The notes: generated by a model from the sequence alone, not told the origin. A stretch of DNA of 64,000 nucleotides from Triticum aestivum (GCF_018294505.1 NC_057803.1:682809715-682873714), one strand, 5' to 3'; positions 49,155-60,704 are shown, numbered from the stretch's first letter. Made by a program: numbers and translations.

Positions 49155-49803
49155 TGTCGGGGATATACCCCGCGGTATGACCCGGCTGGATGTATAACCC
49201 AGCCGGACTTGGTGACTCACTAATGACCCGCCCTGACTGGATGACACACTAAGTGACCCGCCCGATCCCGGCGACTTATGGTGACCTGGCAAGCGGATCA
49301 GAGGAGCGACAAGACCCGGGGGCCCAGGAGGCTCAAGGCCCAGAAGGCCGGCTTACGTTATGGTAGGCCGGCTTAAGAGGAAAGGCGTGAGGAATATCTC
49401 CCTTACAAGGAATCAAGAACCGGACTTGTATCCGGCTTGTAGTAGAAGATAGGCTAGTCCTAATCCTATTTGGACTCCACAAGTAACCCGCCCCTCTAAC
49501 TTATATAAGGAGGGGCAGGGCTCCCCAAAAGGGGGCAGGCAACAAGAAACAATATCTAGGGCTAGACACAAAGAGGAGAGCCGGCTTACCGGCGACTTCC
49601 TCATGATCATAATGAGACCTAGCCACAAACAGCAGGTGGGGTTATTACCGGATGATGTTTCCCGGAGCCCGAAGCTGCCTAAATCCTTGTCTTGCATGTT
49701 GCATCTCTCGATTCCGCTCAACCCCTTCAAGCTACCACATAGATGTGTTGGCCTCGCGACTAAGTCCTTACATTAGGACATCTACCATGACAATTCCATG
49801 ATA
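49155..49803 (+). repeat. 5' LTR of element D
   Basis: Begins TGTCGGGGATATACCCCG. The terminal CA has decayed to TA. TTATATAAGG near 49,501 is the likely TATA box. By eye about 21 of 649 sites differ from the 3' LTR. Confidence 0.94.
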
Positions 49804-49805
49804 GT

Positions 49806-49824
49806 TGGCGCCCACCGTGGGGCT
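49806..49824 (+). other. Primer-binding site, tRNA-Lys
   Basis: TGGCGCCCACCGTGGGGCT is complementary to the 3' end of plant tRNA-Lys(CTT) over 19 bases, as I remember that tRNA. Confidence 0.88.
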
Positions 49825-52800
49825 GGCGCACGGTGGTGTTGAGTTCTTGGAGGGATCTCTCTCAGGGATCAAGAATCTTGCAAACAATCGGATGACGAAA
49901 AGACGGTACGGAGGATCTACATCAACTCTGAAGTTCGTCGCTCAAAAATTGGAAAAAGCTCGGGTGACAACATAGGTCATGTAGAGTTCATTGTAGTCGA
50001 GACCGACAAGACTTTCCGTCGGATCAAACATACTATATTGCAATATTCCGTTGAAACCGCCGCCTTGATTTCTACGGTCGAGTTCGATTGTGGCTGCTTT
50101 TGACGTCTACATCAGCTGTTGTTGACCAAAGATCAAGTCCAAATCCACCGATACTACTCCGAGGCGTGGAGATCAAGGCCTGAAAATCAATTACAAGTAC
50201 CACTACCCGGGGACGAACGCACAACCCGCTGTCCCCATGTCCGGTTCATATTAACAGGTCGAAGGCAGCCTAAGTGGTCGATTACAAGTCGCCGCTCGAC
50301 GGATGCGCACGGCGCTGGCCGCCCCTGGTTGTCCTCATCAATTTCAACGTGCTTTCAGGAGGAATAAATAAAAGATTTATTTTCTGTACAAATATTACAT
50401 CCACCCTGTACGTCCATTAGCAGAGGTTGTGTGGAGTTTGAAAACGTCAAAGGAAAAGTCCACGGAAAGATCCATTAGTAGAGGTTGTGCTAGTACTACT
50501 AATCCATGGAAAGAGATGACGTGGATGGTCAAACCAAGGACAAACAGGACAAGGACGTGGAGGGGAGTTGGATCCGGTCTCCGCCGCTGTGGTCTCGCTT
50601 CTAAGCTGCCCCTGCGCCGAAACTCGGATCGAGTCGCCGGTCTCCGCCAGTGCGCCCCGGTGGCCGAGCCACCTCTGCCGGTTCCGCCTTTCAGGTCTCT
50701 AAGCCGCGGGGAATCTCCTCGTCAGTCTCCTCCCTCATTGCTGAGCCGCCGTCTTGGCTGAACTGTCAGTTGCCTTCAGGCTGCGTGACCGCAACTTTAT
50801 CGTCACCACCTCTGCTGCAGTGCCGCCGAAAGTCGCCGCTGCTGGCTTCCAGTGCTGCGGCCGTCCGAACATCCGCCCGGCTCACACCCGAGTCCGAGAC
50901 GCCCTCACTGGCATCCTGCGGGCTCATCTAAACTACCCTGCCGGGTCTGCTCCGCTCCGACGCTCGCCCGCGGGCTCCAACCCGCCGCCGGTCGCTGTGT
51001 CCGTGTGTCCGGGCTCTTCTAAGCTTGACCAGGGCCTCGTCCATCGACGTATTCTGCTGCGAGAGAACCGGCCCGCCTGGGAGCTGCTCTGTTGACCTGC
51101 TGCGCCTCCATTGCCGCCGATTCGCGCCTCAGCTGTCGCAAGATCACGCTTCCAAAAAACCGCCGGCACTGCAATGAGCTGTTGTTCCCGCGGCCTTGCT
51201 TCTGCTATGAGCCGCCGGTGTAACTCCTACATCCGCCCGTCTCACTTGTGCCGCTGCCGTCCCTCCTGCTGCCCTAGTGTCACGGAGCCGAACTGAGCCC
51301 TGGCGTTATGGAGTTCTTGCCCAATCTGGATCAACCTGTTCTTTGGACTCGAGCTTGTTTTGATGCATTCAAGGGACATTCGGGCTGACGTACACATCGG
51401 TCATATTTTGTCCGGGTAAACAGGACAAGGGCTCCCTGTTTATGGAGACACCACGAGATCCTCTCTCATTCACAAGCATCAGGTGATACCTATCCAACGT
51501 CTGTTTTGTATTAGCACATATTATTTTTGTCAAAAGAACAATTGCTTTGATTTATTTTGACATGCAGGATACTTATCCATTACAAAAGGTGGTATTGTAT
51601 CACGGTTACGGAGCGCGCTAGTATGACTTTACACTAGCATTCGACTGTGTCACTGCTCAATGGACACGTGCAAGCCGCTGTCCCCACAGTCCGGACTGCA
51701 TCAACATACGGCCGACTTTCTCGTCAGCACCGGCTTACAACATCGTGGCCGATTCTCTCCGTCCGCACCGGCTTACAAATGTCACGGCCAACTCACCCGT
51801 CCATACCGGATTACCACACTGCAGCCGGTTCAACCGTGATTGATTTCAGCTTCATCCGGTGATCATCAACTTCATGGCGGATTATTTTCGGCCTAAACAC
51901 AATCAGGTGATATCCATCTAAAATATATTTTATTGGCACATATTATTTTGTCAAAGAGCAGTTTATCTTTGCCTTGTTCTGCAATATTGTTTATACAGGA
52001 CAATTATTCAATGCAAAAGTTATGGCTGTGTCATTGATGAATAACTCGCGCCGCCATTATAAGGCACTAGTATCTTACCATGCCATCAAGCTCGATGAAT
52101 ATATGTGCAAGCCGCCCTTGCAGCCCGGACTACTTCAACCCACCGGGACCGTCCCTGTGAATTAACTCGCTCGTTCGCGCCGGCTTACAATGTCGCGGTC
52201 GACTCATCTGTCTGAGCTGCCTCTAATATTGTGGTCGTCTTTACCGTCCGTCTCTCGCAGCCTGGTCTACATCAACACACAGGCCGCACCTGTCTGCATG
52301 AGCTATTTATTGAGTATGAGCAAGTCACTGCTTGGGAAGCCCGGTTTTCTCTTCCAACAAATTGGAGGCAAATTATCATATATTATCAACCGCCGTCTGC
52401 ACTGGATGGCTCAATGGGCAGGCGCACAAATCACCGCCACTATAGTTTGGTTAAGCTTCAAACAACCAGTTGGAAGGAACCATTGGCCGAGTTGCTGACA
52501 CGGCTCATACGGGATCATTTATAACCCGCCACGGTCACCTCAACCTTCTGTGGATTCACATCGTGTTATCAACGCTAATGATACACACCTTCTGCTATGG
52601 TCAAATATGGAGAATCTCAAGCCAACTCTTCGAGTCATCTTGAGACTCAGGGGCTACAATGGTATGGCTCGGCAAAATTAGCCGGTTTCAATGAATTCAA
52701 AAACTCCGGGTCATTGAAGGGAAGGTAACCAGTCCCTGGAGGCTACTGTTTATTGGCGAATATTTAAAGGTCGTCAGAAAATTTCCGGCTCAAAATGAAG

Positions 52801-53060
52801 ATTCCGGTTTAAAATACAGCTCAAGAGACATCTCTCTCCCGCAAAGCTTTGAAACTCTCAAAACCGGTTCAACATCCAGCTCAAGGTAAATTGGTCCCTT
52901 ACAAAGCTTTGAGGTTCTCAATATCCGGTTTAAGAATTTCTGGTTCAAAAGAATTAATCTCTTGCAAGTTTGAATTCTCGGACAAATTAATGGTTACCAA
53001 AGAGAACTTGCTGGATGCACGGTTCAAAACATAGGTATCCTGCCTTACGGCTTATTTTGT
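49825..53060. other. Non-coding interior of element D, 5' part
   Basis: No convincing coding frame. The part about 50,570-51,300 is GC-rich with repeated GCCGCC/CGCCGG words. Later parts have recurrent CCGGCTTACAA and GCCGGTT words. A polypurine-like AGGGGCTACA lies at about 52,650. Confidence 0.6.
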
Positions 53061-53065
53061 TATGA

Positions 53066-53461
53066 TCACTTGGGGGCTTCTTGCTCATCGAGCATAGCTA
53101 TCAGTACCCTCTTGATTGGCGCAATGCCAAAATTTATATGGTCACTTGGGGGCTTCCTGTTCAAACATAGGTCATATTCGAACCAAAGAGAACATAGCTG
53201 TCGAAACCCTTTTGATTGGCATACTGCCAAAGCCACTAGGGGGTTTCTTGATTGTATCCGAATCATAGCTCAACCCCTTTGGGTCCGACGTGGATCGTAT
53301 TCGAATCAGCGTCGTTAAACAACTCTCAAGGTCATTTGGGGGCTTCCTGTTCAAACATAGGTCGTATTCGAACCAAAGAGAACATAGCTGTCGATACCCT
53401 CTTGATCGGCATCGCCAAAGCCACTGGGGGCTATATGATCGTATTCGAATCTTAGCTTAAC
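53066..53461 (+). repeat. Tandem repeat inside element D, about 190-bp unit
   Basis: Two clear units start at 53,141 and 53,331 (GTCACTTGGGGGCTTCC and GTCATTTGGGGGCTTCC), with a shorter related unit before them. Shared words are ATTCGAACCAAAGAGAACAT and CATCGCCAAAGCCACT-like. Each unit carries two polypurine-like motifs. Confidence 0.85.
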
Positions 53462-55430
53462 CCCTTTGGAACGGTTTACTGATCATATCCGAATCAGAAA
53501 CCTCAAAAAGTTTTATTCTGTCTCTGGTAAAGTTTATTGCAGCCACAATTACTTAACTTGAGACCTTTTTGGGATTATATCTCAAATATATATAAGTGTT
53601 TTATACTTAACCCGGCTTGATTTTTGACTATAAGTCGCCAGTTTATGACAATCATCATCTGTGGGGAAGCATTGGCTTCTAAGGATTGGGTTATCACCCT
53701 TACTGCACAGGTATCATAAGCCGGCAGTACAAATTCAGTATCACAGTGGTTATATGTGAGATATTATGACCCACGCTGGTTTTGACGCTAAGTCGTCAGG
53801 GCATATGTTGTTTAAAGTCTCTGCGGGATTTGCAGAAATATGACTTATAAATGATTAAGTTCAAGCTCATTACCAAAGTTGATGCTTCAAAATGATTATC
53901 CGTTCTGGATTTTTCTCAAAAGGCTATAAGCTGCTGGGTCATAAAAATTCCGGTTTACAATGAAGGCGTATTGAATCGCCATCAGCCAAGAGTTGCCGGG
54001 TATTTAAACTCTGGATTTACTTGTCAACAGATAAGGTATTTGAAATCTTTAAATAGCCAAACTTGGCTGGATGTTCGTTATGATATTGAATGATTGAGGT
54101 TTTCAAACCGGCTTATTCAAATCTTGAATAGCCAACTTGGCTGGATTTCTATTATGATTATCAATAACCAGTATTATGATTGAGGTTTTCAAAGTCGCTT
54201 TAGCGCAATAGGTATTATCAATGGGCATGATTTATTTTACAATGGAGGAAATAGTCCCGAGTCGCTGCAGGCTTACAACCCGGCACTTGGGGGCTACATT
54301 ATTCAAGTTGAGGTTACATCAAATATGCAAGTCTCATGTCGCTGCAAGCATGCACCATGACACTTGGGGGCTAATGCAAAGTCATTTTTATTGGCCTTAT
54401 TGAAGACCCGACTCATCCCATTGTAATGAGCCGGCCCTTGGGGGCTACCAATTGCTCCTGTTAAAATTCAAGATACACAAGCCTTATTCCATTATATATT
54501 GAAGGATCCACTGCTCAGTTGGTAAAGCACAAAGCTGTTAACCTTTGTGGACGTGGGTTCAAGCCCCAGGATGGGGGTTACATCATATGATATTATTTTC
54601 AATGAAAAGTCCCAGCTCAGTATTATCTTACTAAGCCGGCCCTTGGGGGCTACACGTTACTGTTCAAATTTACATCATCATATTTACAAAGTCCCTGCTC
54701 ATTATTACATAATGACCCGACAATTGGGGGCTAATGCATATTGCTCTTTGCTGAAGACAATTCTAGGATGACCCGGCTACACTACTATGACTATAGCCGA
54801 CTCATGGGGGCTACACAGCTGGATTTTATTTAAAGCCATGGTGATAAGTCTCGGCTTATTCATGCTGATTAAACCGGCCCTTGGGGGCTACAGGTAATAT
54901 GGATATAAGGGAGAAATATCTTCAAATTCTCAGTTTGAGTAAATCAGATTGACCCAGTGTCTGCAAAAATCATAAACCAGCGTCGGCGACAATTATGACT
55001 CGGCATCATCTATTTATAACCCAGAAATTTTGGTAATCATAAACCGGCAAGTTTTATATCTTCAAGCCGACTGAATATAAGTTGAATATTTGAAGACCAA
55101 TATTTTTGTCAAGCCAGAGCATTGAAAGCCGACTCAAGTGGATTATCTCTTACAATATTTCTCAACAAGAGACTAATGTCAGCAAATTGACTCTGAAGCT
55201 AGCCTGTTGAGCCGGATTTTTCAAAGGAAGTATCTGGATTTTTTGCATTGGCAAAATTTGAACATATTTGCTTGCTATGAGATTATGGATACATATCAAG
55301 AAGGAGATGACAAGGACTTAAGGATGATCAAGTGCCAGCTTACAAAAAATGTTTAACTCGGAACACAACCTGTCAAAGTTATTCTTGTGTTTATGTTGCA
55401 GATCAGTTTAACATGGATAAATCCAAATTA
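53462..55430. other. Non-coding interior of element D, 3' part
   Basis: AT-richer than the 5' part and without coding frames. From 54,281 onward seven TGGGGGCTA motifs precede the true polypurine tract, and a tRNA-like relic lies among them. Confidence 0.65.
54504..54576 (+). pseudogene. tRNA-Lys-derived relic inside element D
   Basis: GCTCAGTTGGTAAAGC matches the D-arm and internal A box, and GTGGGTTCAAGCCCCA the T-arm and B box. Against plant tRNA-Lys(CTT) from memory, about 49 of 55 central positions agree with a one-base insertion in the anticodon stem. The anticodon loop reads CTGTTAA instead of CTCTTAA, so GTT (Asn) replaces CTT. The acceptor ends do not pair, so it is not a functional tRNA. 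It could alternatively be the head of a tRNA-derived SINE. Confidence 0.65.
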
Positions 55431-55444
55431 AACTTGGGGGCTAA
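55431..55444 (+). other. Polypurine tract of element D
   Basis: AACTTGGGGGCTAA ends at the base before the 3' LTR. Confidence 0.8.
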
Positions 55445-56093
55445 TGTCGGGGATATACCCCGCGGTATGACCCGGCTGGATGTATAACCCAGCCGGACTT
55501 GGTGACTCACTAATGACCCGCCCTGACTGGACGACACACTAAGTGACCCGCCCGATCCCGGTGACTTATGGTGACCTGGCAAGCGGATCAGAGGAGTGAC
55601 AAGACCCGGGGGCCCAGGAGGCTCAAGGCCCAGAAGGCCGGCTTACGTTATGGTAGGCCGGCTTAAGAGGAAAGGCGTGAGGAATATCTCCCTTACAAGG
55701 AATCAAGAACCGGACTTGTATCCGGCTTGTAGTAGAAGATAGGCTAGTCCTAATCCTATTTGGACTCCACATGTAACCCGCCCCTCTAACTTATATAAGG
55801 AGGGGCAGGGCTCCCCAAAAGGGGGCAGGCAACAAGAAACAATATCTAGGGCTAGACACAAAGAGGAGAGCCGCCTTACCGGCGACTTCCTCATGATCAT
55901 AATGAGACCTAGCCACAAACAGTATGTAGGGTTATTACCGGATGATGTTTCCCGGGGCCCAAAGCTGTCTAAATCCTCGTCTTACGTGTTGCGTCTCTCG
56001 ATTCCACTCAACCCCTTCAAGATACCACATAGATGTGTTGGCCTCGCGACTAAGTCCTTACATTAGGACATTTACCGTGACAATTCCACGACA
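55445..56093 (+). repeat. 3' LTR of element D
   Basis: 649 bp, no length difference from the 5' LTR, ending GACA. It carries TTATATAAGG near 55,791. Confidence 0.94.
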
Positions 56094-56098
56094 AAAAT

Positions 56099-57100
56099 GT
56101 TGGCGGGTCTGGGGGCAGGCGTCGTCCTGACATCCCCAACCGGAGATACAGTCCAATATGTACTCCAAATATTATACACAGACTCCAACAACGCAGCCGA
56201 ATATGAGGCCCTATTGCATGGTCTCCGGATGGCAGTCTCCATGGGTATTCAACGCCTAGAGGTGTGTGGGGATTCGAACCTCGCAATATCCCAGATAAAT
56301 GGAGATTTTGATGCCAAGGACCCAAAAATGGCGGCTTATCGCAATGCCATCCTCAAAATGTCATCTCGATTCGAGGGGCTCGAATTCCACCATGTGGTCC
56401 GAGAAAACAATCAAGCGGCGGATATCCTCGCCCGAATCGGTGCTAAGAGCGACCCGGTCCCACCTAATATTTTCCTGGAAAGGCTGTTTAAGCCATCTGT
56501 GGTGTGGGAAGGGGAGACCGGCAACAACAGTCCGGATCCGGCCACAACACCAGGCCCCGAACACTCTGACGTAATCGGACGCTCTGCCACCGAGATAACA
56601 CCTTCGGCCCACGTGATTATGGCTGTCATCGCCCCGTGGACAGAACCCTTCTTGGCTTAGCTAAATAGGCAAGAACTCCCGGAGGACCAAAATGAGGCAC
56701 GTTGCATTGTGCGGCGGTCTAAAGCCTACAAGGTCCACGAGGGAGAGCTTTATAAGAAAAGTGCTACCTGAGTACTGCAAAGGTGCATCTCTGAGGAGGA
56801 AGGACGGCAACTTTTGGCAGAAATTCATGCTGGACTCGGCGGCCATCACGCCGCAGCTCGGGCCCTTGTAAGTAAGGCCTTTTGTACAGGTTTCTACTAG
56901 CCGACAGCTCGAGCAGACGCACAGGACCTCGTTCAACATTGCGTCGGTTGCTAGCTCTTTGCAAACCAAAGCCATATGCCACCTACCGCTCTCCAAACAA
57001 TCCCCATTACTTGGCCCTTTGCAGTCTCGGGGCTTGATATGGTCGAACCCCTTAAAGGAGGAAGCCATAAGAAAAAGTACCTATTGGTCATGGTGGATAA
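56099..57100 (+). pseudogene. Second RNase H and integrase start of element A
   Basis: Begins MLAGLGAGVVLTSPTGD and continues with YTDSNNAAEYEALLHGL and CGDSNLAISQINGDF. These acidic motifs are those of the extra, archaeal-type RNase H of the Tat lineage. TAG/TGA stops follow near 56,658, 56,769 and 56,898. The integrase zinc-binding HHCC part is visible (EIHAGLGGHHAAARAL, then DLVQHCVGC). The core starts at SGLDMVEPLKGG and is cut by E after YLLVMVDN. Confidence 0.88.
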
Positions 57101-58060
57101 TGTCGGCATTCTGGGAACGGGGGTCCCCAGACTTGCCTGCCTGCGCCTGCGGCGTGGCTCAAAGGGGGGCCCAACACGGCCCATCTTCATCAACACCGAC
57201 CCAAGACCCTCGCGAGGGGCCAAGCCTCGCGGGGCGGACGATGCAGAGCTTCCTCAGGCACGGCCTCACCAGGCTGGCTCGTGAGGAGGCGGAGAGATCA
57301 AGGCGGGGTACCTCATGAGGTGCCCGTGACGCAAGCCATGATGACCAAGGGCACCAGGCGGGCGCCAGCCCGCGCAGTGTCCTCCTTTCCTCTTTGGTGC
57401 AAAGGGAGCGAGCGCAGCCGCGGAGTACCAAGGCATCATGCAAAGGTTGCCATTTCGGTGCAACAAGACCAGGACCAGGAGGACTGCAAGACGGAGGTCA
57501 TCGTGGAGCCCAAGATGGTGTCACCACCAGAGCTTTGTGCAGGCGAAGACTACTTTTGTCAGGATAGCTGGTACTAGTTGTCCCCCTTCAAATTAGCCCG
57601 CCATTGTTGGCTCCCTTCCCGCTCGATATTTGGGAAGAGGACCAGGGCCTCTATAAATAGGACCAGCCACCCAAAGGGCAAGGGGATCGAGGAGATCAAA
57701 GGGGATCAACAATCAGAGAGAATCAGAGAGAGAGAATCAGAGTCAGAGAGAGAGAGAAGGGTGACTGAACTCCTCCCAGTAGTTCATCGCCCCAGCCAAG
57801 AGCAGACCCTCGCGAGGTTGTTCTTCCTTGTATTGTTCATCATCATCAGCCCAAGAGGCAATCCACCACACCACACATTGGAGTAGGGTATTACACCACA
57901 ACGGTGGCCCGAACCAGTATAATCCATGTGTCTCTTGTGTTGTTCTTTCCATAGCTTAGATGTTAGCGAGGCGGAGGGGTGCAGGTAGGCAGGAGGCGAA
58001 ATCTCCGCATGCACCCCAGTGTTCGAACCTCAAGGGTCTGCCGGAACCCGAAATCCGACA
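57101..58060 (+). repeat. 5' LTR of element E
   Basis: TGTCGGCATTCTGGGAACG to AAATCCGACA. CTATAAATAG at 57,651-57,660 is the TATA box. A GAGA-rich stretch (57,714-57,760) lies downstream of it. Confidence 0.92.
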
Positions 58061-58062
58061 TT

Positions 58063-58080
58063 TGGCGCACCAGGTAGGGG
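58063..58080 (+). other. Primer-binding site of element E
   Basis: TGGCGCACCAGGTAGGGG, two bases after the LTR, starts with the TGG expected for pairing with a tRNA CCA end. tRNA not assigned. Confidence 0.7.
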
Positions 58081-58131
58081 TGCGCCAGAATTCATCTTCC
58101 ACCACCCCGTTCTCCTCCGACCATCGCGCCC

Positions 58132-59925
58132 ATGTCTGACGCTCGGCGGGCCCGCGCCGAGCGCCTGGCCGCTCTTGCTTCCCGCGTTGCCCAGACGGCT
58201 CCTGTCGGTGGGCGTCCTCGCCGTTCCCCGTCACCTGCCGTCAACGCCGCCACCGGCCCGGCGGGGGACGAGCAGCAAGCATCGTCTCAGCATCCGTCTG
58301 TGTGGCAAGACGGCCGCACCGCTACTCCCTCGCTCACCCCGGCTAGTTCTTCGTCACGTGCGCTCCGCGCCCCCATGGAGGCTCGAGCTGTGCTCATCGC
58401 GGCAAACGAGCTCCTGCGCTACCATCCTGTCGACGACGTCTACGAAGAATGGCTCGACCGCGTCGCCGAGCTCGTCCGCGCCGCAAGGGGCTCTCCTGCG
58501 CCGTTCGTTCTGCTGCACTGCACCCCGCCCCGCGCGGGCGACGAGGCTCCGGCGGCGCCCCGGCCACCTCCTCCTCAAGAAGGCGCCATGGCCCCAAGGC
58601 GCATGGCCCCTAGGCGGAACCCGCTCCATCAGGTGCCAGGGCAGCAAGAGCAGAGCTGCCATGAAGTCCCTCGCCCGCAAGAAGCTGCCCGGGCGCTCCC
58701 TGCTCCAGCACGTCGCGACCATGCTCCTGCTCCCGCACGGCAAGACCCAGCTGCAGCGCGTGGGGACATGCAAGACCAAGCTCTCCGTCACCCAAGGCCT
58801 CCCGTGGCCACAGCAAGCTACCATGCCTTCACCACCGAGCTACGCAGCGTTGCGTGGCCCGACAAGTTCAAGCCAGACCTGCCTCCTCGTTACGACGGCA
58901 CGACTGACCCTGCGGAGTTCCTCCAGCTCTACGAGCTGGGCAGCGAAGTTGCCAACGGAGACGAGAAGGTCATGGCGAACTGGTTTCCCATGGCACTCAA
59001 GGACGGGGCTCGCACCTGGCTCCTGAACCTGGCTCTAGGCACGATCTCCTCCTGGGACGAGATGCGCACCCGCTTCATCGCCAACTTCCAAGGTACTCGC
59101 GACCGGCCACCTGCCGTGAGCGACATGCGCCGCATCAAGCAACAACCCGGGGAGACCCTGCAGAAGTACATCCAGCGCTTCAACAACGCACGCCTCAAGA
59201 TTCCCAAGGTGACTGAGGAGGCCATCATCTCAGCCTTCTCCGACGGCGTGCGCGATGTCAAGATGAAGGAGGAGCTGGCGATGCATGAAGACCTGTGCAC
59301 TTCCTTGGAGTTGTTCAACTTGGCAACCAAGTGCGCCAGGGCTGAGGAAGGGCGTCTCTCCCTCCTCGAGCTGCCTGCTGCAGACCCAGAAGAGAAGAAG
59401 CCCAAGGCCAAGGATGTGAAGCGCGAGGGGGCTGCCGTGCTCACGGCAGATCCAGACACCAAGCGGGGCAGAGATCAGCCCGAACCTTCCAAGGGCAGTC
59501 GGTACTGTGTGTACCATGACCTCCACACCCACAACACCAACGAATGTCAAGAGCTCCGAGCCGTGCAGGAAGGAAGGATCGGCCGTCGCCCCGACCGCGG
59601 TGACCGGGCTACAGTCGAGGAGAACGAAGGAACGCAAGACGCTGGGAAGACCGTGGCCCGCGCCAAGGGTGGCGCGATCAACCTCGCGAGGATCGCTGGC
59701 AAGACCCGCCTCGCGAGGGAGACTGGAGGGATCAGCCTCGCGAGGATCGCCTGCAAGGCAACGCAGGCCTCCCCCCGCTGCCGCCGCAGCCAAGGAGAAA
59801 CGAGGACCGCCACCAAGACAAGGGGGCTCGGGGCTTCCAGGAGCCGCGCGCGATCGCCTGCATCCTGGGCGGGGCTCAGGTCCCAGCCTCTCAATGCATC
59901 TTCAAGCAGTTCACCTGCGAAGTGA
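58132..59925 (+). CDS. gag of element E
   Basis: An uninterrupted 597-codon frame from MSDARRARAERLAALA. A long Ala/Pro/Arg-rich N-terminus precedes the plant retrotransposon gag domain at about 240-400 (PPRYDGTTDPAEFLQLYEL, WFPMALKDGARTWLLNL, FQGTRDRPPAVSDMR, QQPGETLQKYIQRF). YCVYHDLHTHNTNEC at about 460 is a single Cys/His knuckle-like motif. The last roughly 100 residues seem out of frame: from about 59,640 another frame reads sensibly and leads into the protease, so a frameshift near 59,600-59,640 probably separated gag from protease. Confidence 0.85.
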   Translation: MSDARRARAERLAALASRVAQTAPVGGRPRRSPSPAVNAATGPAGDEQQASSQHPSVWQDGRTATPSLTPASSSSRALRAPMEARAVLIAANELLRYHPVDDVYEEWLDRVAELVRAARGSPAPFVLLHCTPPRAGDEAPAAPRPPPPQEGAMAPRRMAPRRNPLHQVPGQQEQSCHEVPRPQEAARALPAPARRDHAPAPARQDPAAARGDMQDQALRHPRPPVATASYHAFTTELRSVAWPDKFKPDLPPRYDGTTDPAEFLQLYELGSEVANGDEKVMANWFPMALKDGARTWLLNLALGTISSWDEMRTRFIANFQGTRDRPPAVSDMRRIKQQPGETLQKYIQRFNNARLKIPKVTEEAIISAFSDGVRDVKMKEELAMHEDLCTSLELFNLATKCARAEEGRLSLLELPAADPEEKKPKAKDVKREGAAVLTADPDTKRGRDQPEPSKGSRYCVYHDLHTHNTNECQELRAVQEGRIGRRPDRGDRATVEENEGTQDAGKTVARAKGGAINLARIAGKTRLARETGGISLARIACKATQASPRCRRSQGETRTATKTRGLGASRSRARSPASWAGLRSQPLNASSSSSPAK

Positions 59926-60605
59926 ATGCAGTACTCCCCAGGCTCGAAGCCACGCGCCCTCTCAGGTGGTCGGCGTGCGCCATCACTTTCAGCTCATCAG
60001 ATCAGCTCAAGTGTGCGGCTACAGCCGGAGTCCTCCCAATGCTTTGTTCCCCAATCATCAGCAACGTGGTAGTCACCAAGACCCTCATCGATGGCGGGGC
60101 AGGGCTCAACGTCCTGTCCATGGAAACATTCAACAACCTCCAAGTGCCCTACAGCCAGCTTCAGCCAACCAAGCCCTTCTCCGGAATCACCGATGGCTCC
60201 ACGGTCTCGATTGGGCAGGTCTGCCTCCCTGTCACCTTCGGGGCACGCGACAACTACCGCACCGAGCTCATCGACTTCGACGTCGCTCACATTCGCCTGC
60301 CGTACAACGCCATCCTTGGGTACCCAGCGCTGGCCAAGTTCATGGCCATAACTCACCACGGCTACAATGTCCTCAAGATGCCAGGAAGTGGCGGAGTCAT
60401 CACGGTGCCCTGTGAAGAGAAGGACGTGGTGTGTTCCCTGGAACGAGCCTTTCAGGCCGCGTCACTGGAAGACCCGGATCGCGAAAGCAGGAGGCTTCCC
60501 GAGACCGCCCCCAAGAAGAAGAAGACATTGTCTGGCCCGGCCCCTCAGGAGGCAGGCCCTTCTGGGCCCGTGCCTGCCCAGGGGGAACCTCCTTCCATCG
60601 CATAG
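59640..60605 (+). CDS. Protease region of element E
   Basis: An open frame one base back from gag, without a clear start codon, so it was probably once continuous with gag. ACILGGAQVPASQ and LRWSACAITFSSSDQ precede the aspartic protease active-site variant TLIDGGAGLNVLSMETF. Then come VTFGARDNYRTELIDFDV and YNAILGYPALAKF, the usual second protease motif. It ends in a Pro/Ala-rich linker. Confidence 0.8.
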   Translation, partial: RWEDRGPRQGWRDQPREDRWQDPPREGDWRDQPREDRLQGNAGLPPLPPQPRRNEDRHQDKGARGFQEPRAIACILGGAQVPASQCIFKQFTCEVNAVLPRLEATRPLRWSACAITFSSSDQLKCAATAGVLPMLCSPIISNVVVTKTLIDGGAGLNVLSMETFNNLQVPYSQLQPTKPFSGITDGSTVSIGQVCLPVTFGARDNYRTELIDFDVAHIRLPYNAILGYPALAKFMAITHHGYNVLKMPGSGGVITVPCEEKDVVCSLERAFQAASLEDPDRESRRLPETAPKKKKTLSGPAPQEAGPSGPVPAQGEPPSIA

Positions 60606-60704
60606 GAAAGCGCGCCCGGCGCCCTCCTCAGGCAGGGCTCGGGGGCTCTCCCCTGGAGGGCCACCGACCTGGCTAGGGTCACGAGGGAGGCGCTTGGGCA
60701 CCAC

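Larger units (their letters stand above)
49155..56093 (+). mobile_element. Element D: non-coding LTR retrotransposon, tRNA-Lys primed
   Basis: Two 649-bp LTRs and target duplication AAAAT (49,150-49,154 and 56,094-56,098). The interior of 5.6 kb has no gag, pol or other credible ORF. It has a tRNA-Lys primer site, a tRNA-like relic, a tandem repeat and many polypurine-like motifs. It depended on another element. I do not assert a family. Confidence 0.94.

Noticed and set aside
50429..51296. Several GC-rich open frames in D's interior (up to about 113 residues)
   Set aside because: No domain, no conserved motif and mutually overlapping frames. They are composition-driven.
58354..59793. Several minus-strand frames over E's gag
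   Set aside because: High GC leaves all frames open, and the plus strand has recognisable gag motifs.
59507..60415. Plus-strand 302-residue Pro/Arg-rich frame overlapping gag and protease of E
   Set aside because: An out-of-frame shadow in GC-rich DNA. The protease motifs are in a different frame.
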